NCBI GenBank assembly: GCA_964599655.1
Contig: CAZRGV010000121.1
Span: 1 to 19,197 of the forward strand
Direction of reading: 5' to 3'
Source: CAZRGV01 sp964599655
Lineage (GTDB): Bacteria > Planctomycetota > Planctomycetia > Isosphaerales > Isosphaeraceae
DNA: 19,197 nt
In this document: piece after piece, positions 14,782 through 19,197 of the stretch
Numbering within the stretch: the stretch's first letter is position 1
How the letters are laid out: each line of letters opens with the position of its first letter
The notes under the pieces: generated by a model
Told to the model about the DNA's origin: nothing
Database searches by the model: none
What the model saw: only the letters and a program-made list of their open reading frames with translations
Made by a program: the position numbers and the translations under genes

Positions 14782-15027
14782 TCACGAGGCCGGAATCTCG
14801 ACCGCCCCGTACTCGGCCAGGCGATCGAGCGCCGCCTGGCGTGACGCATTCGCGCCGGATCGTTCCCAGCCATCGAGGCATGAGGAATAGGACGCCTCGT
14901 CGATATCGAAATGGTGTCGCGGCCAGCGCGCGGCCTGGGGTTGTCGGCGTACCTGGCCGATCCAGAGCGACTGGCGATAGAGCCGCCAGTCGTTGTCGGA
15001 CCAACCCACGAGAACGATTCGGATCAT
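14782..15027 (-). CDS. Small hypothetical protein, 81 aa
   Basis: I do not recognise a family. The frame starts MIRIVLVGWSDNDWRLYRQS and is unusually rich in Trp and Arg (five Trp in 81 residues), with one Cys at position 50 and an Ala-rich C-terminal helix. No signal peptide or membrane segment is evident. AAAAGGA lies 9 nt before ATG 15027, which supports translation. It is 131 nt upstream of the PH-domain gene on the same strand and could share its transcript. Confidence 0.6.
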   Translation of the reverse strand: MIRIVLVGWSDNDWRLYRQSLWIGQVRRQPQAARWPRHHFDIDEASYSSCLDGWERSGANASRQAALDRLAEYGAVEIPAS

Positions 15028-15367
15028 GTGTCGGTGTCCTTTTCCGAGTTCGACCGGAAGGGAACGGGGCTCACCGACCGGCTCGATTCTCGAGTCCCGC
15101 GCGGGTTGGGTCGAGCGGCGAGTCGCGACCCGTTGGACCGAACGGCCCGTGGGCGATAAACTGCCCTGTCGTGGAATGGGATTGGATCGCGGACGTGCTG
15201 GTGAACCCGTAAGGAGTCGCGCCGGAATCCGCTGGCCCTTTCGACGGACCTGGGTGGCCGTGGTCTCGGCCTCCGCCTGGGCTCTCGTGCGGTTGCCGAG
15301 ACCCCAGACACGCGTTTTTCCAGGTCCATTGGGCCCGTTGAGTCTGGCACAGCGCCGCAGAGGGACC
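15028..15367. other. 340-nt divergent gap with an inverted repeat; no gene seen
   Basis: No convincing coding frame lies here: the frame that continues upstream from cmk is low-complexity and lacks family similarity. The only clear structure is a perfect 9-bp inverted repeat, GGTCTCGGC (15262-15270) and GCCGAGACC (15295-15303), with a 24-nt loop, 64 nt before the cmk start and followed by a T5 tract near 15315. It could be a leader hairpin of the cmk operon. The promoter is not identifiable by eye. Confidence 0.4.
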
Positions 15368-16252
15368 ATGCGCAAGGTTGTGACCATCGATGGGCCGGCG
15401 GGGGCCGGCAAGAGCACGGTGGCCCGGCTGCTCGCCGGGCGGCTCGGCTGGCGCTTGCTGGACACGGGGGCCATGTACCGCTGTGTGGCCCTGGCGGCCG
15501 TTCGCGAGGGGATCGACCTCGAAAACGATTCGGTTCTGGGGGACCTGGCCCGGCGATTGACGGTCGAGCTGCCGCCGAACCGGGTCGTGCTGGACGGCGA
15601 GGACGTGACGGCCTTGATCCGAACGCCGGAGATTTCGCGGGCGTCCAGTCAGGTCGCGACGAGGCCGGCGGTCCGGGCCTGTCTGGTCGACTGGCAGCGA
15701 CGGTTCGCGACGGCCAACGACACCGTGACGGAGGGCCGCGATCAAGGGACGGTCGTGTTTCCGGACGCCGACCGGAAGTTCTTCCTGACCGCCTCGCCGA
15801 GCGAACGAGCCGGCCGTCGTCACGCGGAGCTTGTGGCCAAGGGGGAGAACTCGACCCACGAGGCGGTTCAGAACGATCTCCGCGAGCGCGATGCCCGGGA
15901 CGCTTCGAGGAAGGTCGCCCCGATGCGACCGGCCGACGACGCGCTGGTGATCGATACGACGGGCATGGAGCCCGAACAGGTGGTCGAGCTGATCGAACAT
16001 GCCACGCGGGACCATGACCCGTCGGCCTGGACGGGGAAGGGAACGCGCGACGCGCAGGGGCCTCCGCCGATGGTTCCACGCTACTTTTCCCGACTCTGGA
16101 TCGCGTGGAATCAGGGCGGGGGTCGCATTTTAGCCGTGGCGAGGACGATCGACAACGTTCATCGGGCGGCTCGCGCCGAGGCGGGCGAACCGGACCCGAT
16201 CCTCCAGAAGGTTCCCCGGCTCGATGCCCTGACGATTGGGGCGATGGGATGA
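15368..16252 (+). CDS. cmk: Cytidylate kinase (CMP/dCMP kinase) with a C-terminal extension
   Basis: The enzyme phosphorylates CMP and dCMP with ATP in pyrimidine nucleotide metabolism. Motifs in order are the P-loop GPAGAGKST (9-17), LDTGAMYR (31-38), the CMP-site ISRASSQVATRPAVR (89-103), EGRDQGTVVFPDA (122-134, usually EGRDIGTVVFPDA), the lid arginines RDARDASR (174-181) and the C-terminal strand ALVIDTTGM. It has 294 residues, against about 220-230 in typical enzymes. The extra part (about 220-294) is unrelated to the kinase core, Pro-rich then helical (WIAWNQGGGRILAVARTIDNVH). ATG 15368 has a close GAGGGA. Its stop overlaps the next start by ATGA, so it heads an operon with the protease-like and acyltransferase genes. 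Confidence 0.95.
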   Translation: MRKVVTIDGPAGAGKSTVARLLAGRLGWRLLDTGAMYRCVALAAVREGIDLENDSVLGDLARRLTVELPPNRVVLDGEDVTALIRTPEISRASSQVATRPAVRACLVDWQRRFATANDTVTEGRDQGTVVFPDADRKFFLTASPSERAGRRHAELVAKGENSTHEAVQNDLRERDARDASRKVAPMRPADDALVIDTTGMEPEQVVELIEHATRDHDPSAWTGKGTRDAQGPPPMVPRYFSRLWIAWNQGGGRILAVARTIDNVHRAARAEAGEPDPILQKVPRLDALTIGAMG

Positions 16253-16722
16253 AGTCGGCGTATTCGCGCTATTCGGAGTCTCCCTCACCCTTCCTTCGGG
16301 AGGGAATTGGCCTGCCCAGGCCGGAAGTCGTGATCCGGGTGACGGGAGTCGCCGATTCGGTTCGCGTTCGAGGTCTCGTGGATACCGGCGCCGAGGTGAC
16401 CCTGGTTCCTCGACGGCTGGCCGATCTGATCGGGGCCGTGGTCGAGCCGGGGGAGTCAACCTCCGTCATCGGATTCGCTGGGCATCAGGTGGAGATCGTG
16501 ACGGGACGCGTCGATTGGCAGCTTGGCGAAGGGGAAAAGGCGTTGCGTTGGACGAGTCGCGTCGGCTTCGCGACGTTCGCCGACCCGAGCGACGAGGAAA
16601 TTATTCTGGGTCACGCGGGGTTTCTGGAGTTCTTCCGGGCGACGTTTGACGGTCCGTCGGCGATGCTGGAGCTCACGCCGTCCGACGGCTTTCCCGGGCC
16701 CTCCACTGGTTCGGGAGGCTGA
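16249..16722 (+). CDS. Retropepsin-like aspartyl protease family protein
   Basis: The protein has 157 residues from ATG 16249, which overlaps the cmk stop (ATGA), implying translational coupling. The active-site motif VDTGAEVTLVP (44-54) has the D-T-G triad (Asp45), and IILGHAGFLEFF (118-129) matches the hydrophobic-hydrophobic-Gly element plus the following helix of clan AA peptidases. One such half-site per chain means the active enzyme would be a homodimer, as in retroviral proteases. There is no signal peptide, so it is likely cytoplasmic. Substrate and role are unknown. The longer in-frame reading back to 16105 lies inside cmk and is not used. Confidence 0.85.
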   Translation: MKSAYSRYSESPSPFLREGIGLPRPEVVIRVTGVADSVRVRGLVDTGAEVTLVPRRLADLIGAVVEPGESTSVIGFAGHQVEIVTGRVDWQLGEGEKALRWTSRVGFATFADPSDEEIILGHAGFLEFFRATFDGPSAMLELTPSDGFPGPSTGSGG

Positions 16723-16729
16723 GACGACC

Positions 16730-17476
16730 ATGGCCTCAAGAACCGAAGACACCCCGCAGACCCACGCCTCGGGGCCAGCCGCCGACGCGACCGTGAACGA
16801 ACCGTCGCGGCCGAACCGCGACCGATCGTGGCTGTCCTTGCTCTGGTATCGCCTGGTTCAGCAGGTTGTCACGCAGGTCGTTTTGATCAGCGGGGGCATC
16901 CGCGCCACCGGGCGGCGGAACGTCCCGAAAACGGGCGGGGTGCTGCTGATCTCGAACCACCTCAGCTTTCTCGACGTGTTCGTGCTGGGACTGCTGTTGC
17001 CTCGAACCTTGAACTACGTGGCGCGTTCGACGCTGTTCAAGCCGGGTCTTGGGTCGTTGATCCGCTCGGTCGGCGGGTTTCCGATCCAGCGAGACGGCAT
17101 GGGGGCCCAGGGGTTGAAGGAAACCCTGAAGCGGCTTCGATCCGGAGGCATCGTGACCTTTTTCCCGGAAGGAACGCGTTCCCGTGATGGGACTCTTGGC
17201 CCGCTCAAGCCGGGCATCGCCACGCTGGCAAGCCGGGCACGGGTTCCGATCGTTCCGGCGGGAATCGCCGGAACCCTCGAGGCTTGGCCCCGAGACCGGA
17301 GCTTCCCCCGGCCCCACCCGATCCGGGTCCACTACGGCCGTGCGATCCGTCCCGAGGAACTCGAGGGCCTCTCCCCAGACCAGGTGACGGCGCTTCTGCA
17401 TGCAAGATTGCTCGAAAGCATCGAAACGGCGCGCGAGGGACTTCGAGGCGACATGGGAATCGAGGAGGAGGACTGA
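16730..17476 (+). CDS. plsC: 1-acylglycerol-3-phosphate O-acyltransferase (PlsC family)
   Basis: The enzyme transfers an acyl group to lysophosphatidic acid at the inner membrane to make phosphatidic acid. It has 248 residues. A polar N-terminal tail (1-33) precedes a hydrophobic anchor (about 35-56). The catalytic NHLSFLD motif holds His77 and Asp82 (H-x4-D). GGFPIQRDG (115-123) and FPEGTRSRDG (145-154) are the substrate-binding blocks, and IVPAGIAGT is the fourth. The start lies 7 nt after the protease gene stop, with GGGAGG 11 nt upstream. cmk next to plsC is a common bacterial arrangement; the intervening protease gene is the unusual part. The exact acyl acceptor is inferred from family. 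Confidence 0.92.
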   Translation: MASRTEDTPQTHASGPAADATVNEPSRPNRDRSWLSLLWYRLVQQVVTQVVLISGGIRATGRRNVPKTGGVLLISNHLSFLDVFVLGLLLPRTLNYVARSTLFKPGLGSLIRSVGGFPIQRDGMGAQGLKETLKRLRSGGIVTFFPEGTRSRDGTLGPLKPGIATLASRARVPIVPAGIAGTLEAWPRDRSFPRPHPIRVHYGRAIRPEELEGLSPDQVTALLHARLLESIETAREGLRGDMGIEEED

Positions 17477-17551
17477 ACGCGTCGCGTCCGGATGGTCGAT
17501 GAAACCGGATGCGGGAACGTGGATCGGGGAATTTGCGGTTGGAGAACCGTC

Positions 17552-17579
17552 CGGTTTGGAGTAAAGTCCGCCCAAACCG
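17552..17579. promoter_or_regulatory. 8-bp inverted repeat around a TAAAGT box
   Basis: CGGTTTGG (17552-17559) and CCAAACCG (17572-17579) are a perfect inverted repeat with a 12-nt centre containing TAAAGT (17562-17567). It is 75 nt after the plsC stop and 145 nt before the lipoprotein start. It may be an operator or promoter for the lipoprotein gene, or an end signal for the cmk operon; there is no T-run. Confidence 0.3.
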
Positions 17580-17724
17580 CCGAGCCGGGGCCTCCGGAGC
17601 GGTGGTCTCGCACCTCGACGCGGGCATCCCGGATCGCCTCTGACCGACCCGTTTTCCCTTCTTGCCCGGATCGTTCCTGGACGCAGGAGGCGTCGGAGTT
17701 CGGCCCTGGCAAAGGAGTTCCGCC

Positions 17725-18090
17725 ATGAGACACGCCCGGATTCTTCGAGTGGCCGTCCTGGCCGCCTCGTTCGGGGCGGTCGGCTGCACCCACAACTATT
17801 ACTATGGCAACGCGGTTCCGGTCTGTGAGGCCCCGGTTGTCTCGGCTCCGGTCGCCTACGGCTCGGTCTGCGAGGTTCCGACGCGCGTGGGCGGCGGCGC
17901 TTTGCTTGCCAGTGGCTCGGACGGAGCCAAGCCGGCGGTCACGGGTTCCGGCCGGCCGGCCCGCGTCGTCATCAGCGAGCCGATCGGTAGCCGGCCCGCC
18001 AGTTCGCGGCTCGGCTGGCGAGGCCGAACGGACGGCGTGGCGACGACCCGCGTCAGCGGGGTGTATTCGGACGAGGAAGTCACCCAGTAA
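17725..18090 (+). CDS. Small predicted lipoprotein, 121 aa
   Basis: The signal MRHARILRVAVLAASFGAVGC ends in a lipobox, so Cys21 is the predicted lipidated residue. The mature part begins THNYYYGN, has two further cysteines (Cys34 and Cys49) in similar V-C-E-x-P contexts (an imperfect duplication), and then a Gly/Ser/Arg-rich, probably disordered stretch ending VYSDEEVTQ. No domain is recognised. ATG 17725 has an AAAGGAG sequence 9 nt upstream; longer in-frame sequence to 17662 is unlikely. It probably sits at the cell envelope. Confidence 0.8.
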   Translation: MRHARILRVAVLAASFGAVGCTHNYYYGNAVPVCEAPVVSAPVAYGSVCEVPTRVGGGALLASGSDGAKPAVTGSGRPARVVISEPIGSRPASSRLGWRGRTDGVATTRVSGVYSDEEVTQ

Positions 18091-18146
18091 TCTCCCGAGT
18101 TCCGCTCCAGAACGGGCGGGAATCGAGGTTCGAGAGTCTTGCGCCG

Positions 18147-19049
18147 ATGGCACGCCGCCCATTCGAAAACGCCCGATGTCTGGTGACCGGCGCCTCGTCG
18201 GGCCTCGGCCGGGCCCTGGCCGAGCAACTGGCCCGCGCGGGGGCCCACGTGGTGGTCACGGGTCGTTCGATGGAACGGCTCAAGGGGCTCGTCGAGGCGC
18301 TCGAGGGCCAAGGGGTGGCGGCCGGTCGCGTCCATCCGGTGGTCGCCGAACTGACCGACGACGATCAGCGGCAACGGCTCTTGAACGCGGTCGCCGAGCG
18401 ATTTGACGGCGCGCTCGACCTGGCGATCAACAGCGCGGGGGTCGGTGCGTACGGGCGGTTCCTCAGCCACGACCCCTCGGTTCTGCGACAGATTTTCGAG
18501 ATCAACGTCTTCGCGCTGATCGAGTTGACGAGGGGTCTGCATCCCTTGCTGAAACGGGGTCGGCGGCCCGCGTTGATCAACATGGGGTCGATCGTCGCGA
18601 GGCGCGGCTTGCCCGGACGTTCGGAATACTCGGCCAGCAAGTTCGCGGTGGCCGGCTTTACCGAGGCGATCCGGGCCGAGTGGTCGCGCGACGGGATTCA
18701 CATCCTGCTGGTCAACCCGGGATTCACGGCGACCGATTTCGAGCGGAACCTGATCGTCGACACGGCGGTCTACAAGGTGGCGCAGCGCCGAACGACGAGC
18801 CCGGAGGTCGTGGCCAGGGCGACGCTTCGGGCCCTCGAACGCCGCAAGAACGAGGTCACCCTTTCGCTCGGTGGCCGGACGCTCTTGCTGGTCAACCGGC
18901 TCTTGCCGAGGTTCGTTGACTGGGGCCTGGCCCGCTGGACCCGCAAGCTCTACGCCGATCACCTGGCGCTCGAGGACGCCGAGTCCTCGCCACGATCCCC
19001 CGCCGTCGACCGGGAGCCACCGATTGTCTCCCGCCACGCCGGAGACTAG
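18147..19049 (+). CDS. Short-chain dehydrogenase/reductase (classical SDR)
   Basis: The protein is a 300-residue NAD(P)-dependent oxidoreductase with a Rossmann fold. Visible are the cofactor motif TGASSGLG (14-21), Arg40 after the second strand (TGRS, favouring NADP), NSAG (95-98), catalytic Asn120, Ser148 and the YSASK motif (Tyr161, Lys165), then NPGFTATDF. After the SDR core a C-terminal segment (about 245-275) has hydrophobic and basic residues (LLLVNRLLPRFVDWGLARW), suggesting membrane association as in DltE/SDR-type lipid-modifying members. The substrate is unknown. The ribosome site before ATG 18147 is weak. It lies 56 nt after the lipoprotein gene and just before the tRNA. Confidence 0.92.
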   Translation: MARRPFENARCLVTGASSGLGRALAEQLARAGAHVVVTGRSMERLKGLVEALEGQGVAAGRVHPVVAELTDDDQRQRLLNAVAERFDGALDLAINSAGVGAYGRFLSHDPSVLRQIFEINVFALIELTRGLHPLLKRGRRPALINMGSIVARRGLPGRSEYSASKFAVAGFTEAIRAEWSRDGIHILLVNPGFTATDFERNLIVDTAVYKVAQRRTTSPEVVARATLRALERRKNEVTLSLGGRTLLLVNRLLPRFVDWGLARWTRKLYADHLALEDAESSPRSPAVDREPPIVSRHAGD

Positions 19050-19090
19050 AATCGCCGTGGAGCCCGTGGCGGCCGTTCCTCGAAAATGAC

Positions 19091-19164
19091 GGGCGATTAG
19101 CTCAGTTGGTTAGAGCGCCTGCCTTACACGCAGGATGCCGGGGGTTCGAGTCCCTCATCGCCCA
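19091..19164 (+). tRNA. tRNA-Val, anticodon UAC
   Basis: The 74-nt cloverleaf is complete. The acceptor GGGCGAT pairs with ATCGCCC, the D-arm is GCTC...GAGC, the anticodon stem is CCTGC/GCAGG with loop CTTACAC (anticodon TAC), and the T-loop is TTCGAGT. The 3' CCA is not encoded (CTG follows the discriminator A). It lies 41 nt after the SDR stop. Confidence 0.97.
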
Positions 19165-19197
19165 CTGCCAGAATCCGATCGAACAACGACGTCGAGG

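Noticed and set aside
15170..15212. 13-codon mini-frame ending EWDWIADVLVNP before cmk, as a leader peptide
   Set aside because: There is no run of regulatory codons and no ribosome site, so there is no support for attenuation by a leader peptide.
19091..19197. tRNA-Val as an integration site for a mobile element
   Set aside because: No integrase or duplicated tRNA 3' end is visible; only 33 bases follow the tRNA in this window.

Overview
The window looks like ordinary chromosomal DNA from a planctomycete, most likely in or near the Isosphaeraceae. This is inferred from uniformly high GC, a PEP-CTERM-tagged exported protein, a DUF1080 (3-keto-disaccharide hydrolase family) protein, a C/Y-rich small lipoprotein, many exported enzymes in short transcription units, and GC-rich palindromic repeats between genes. 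No phage, transposase, CRISPR array, toxin-antitoxin or known defence genes are visible.

Layout. 1-355 is a repeat block of two full and one internally deleted copy of a 143-bp hairpin-rich unit. A TTGACA box and a 10-bp dyad (392-436) precede a P2-type cation-pumping ATPase (523-3258, +). Behind it lie a 54-bp minisatellite whose units each fold into a hairpin (3324-3540) and a half-palindrome (3541-3580). Next come an unrecognised cytoplasmic protein (3611-4048, -), an exported DUF1080 protein (4347-5123, +) and an exported di-haem RoxA/MauG-like cytochrome c (5281-6648, +). A two-gene minus-strand unit encodes an M19 dipeptidase and a PEBP/YbhB lipoprotein. A palindrome-bearing gap separates this from a prolyl oligopeptidase (8768-10936, +). 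A hairpin terminator lies between that gene and a convergent PEP-CTERM protein (11045-11833, -), which is divergent from an exported SMP-30/gluconolactonase-like beta-propeller (12057-12977, +).

The second half holds a 41-residue zinc-ribbon protein (13118-13243, +) and a [2Fe-2S] ferredoxin (-). A second copy of the palindrome precedes a membrane PH-domain protein (-) and a small orphan (-). Then comes a compact + operon of cytidylate kinase, a retropepsin-like aspartyl protease and a PlsC-type acyltransferase, followed by a small lipoprotein, a short-chain dehydrogenase and tRNA-Val(UAC).

How the genes fit together. Much of the window serves the cell envelope or periplasm: peptide breakdown (M19, prolyl oligopeptidase), sugar-derivative hydrolysis (DUF1080, SMP-30) and exported redox chemistry (di-haem cytochrome). 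The cmk-protease-plsC block links nucleotide and phospholipid precursor synthesis.

I did not find a clear multi-gene novel system. The best leads are: (i) a PEP-CTERM protein whose only cysteine and a downstream LQVAIW glutamine match the signature of intramolecular thioester adhesin domains; (ii) the 41-aa zinc ribbon with the same Cys spacing as archaeal ribosomal protein eL40; (iii) a dispersed near-palindromic intergenic element; and (iv) an ATPase with Ser where SERCA has the Ca-binding Asp800. All functional calls come from reading motifs by eye, with no database search.
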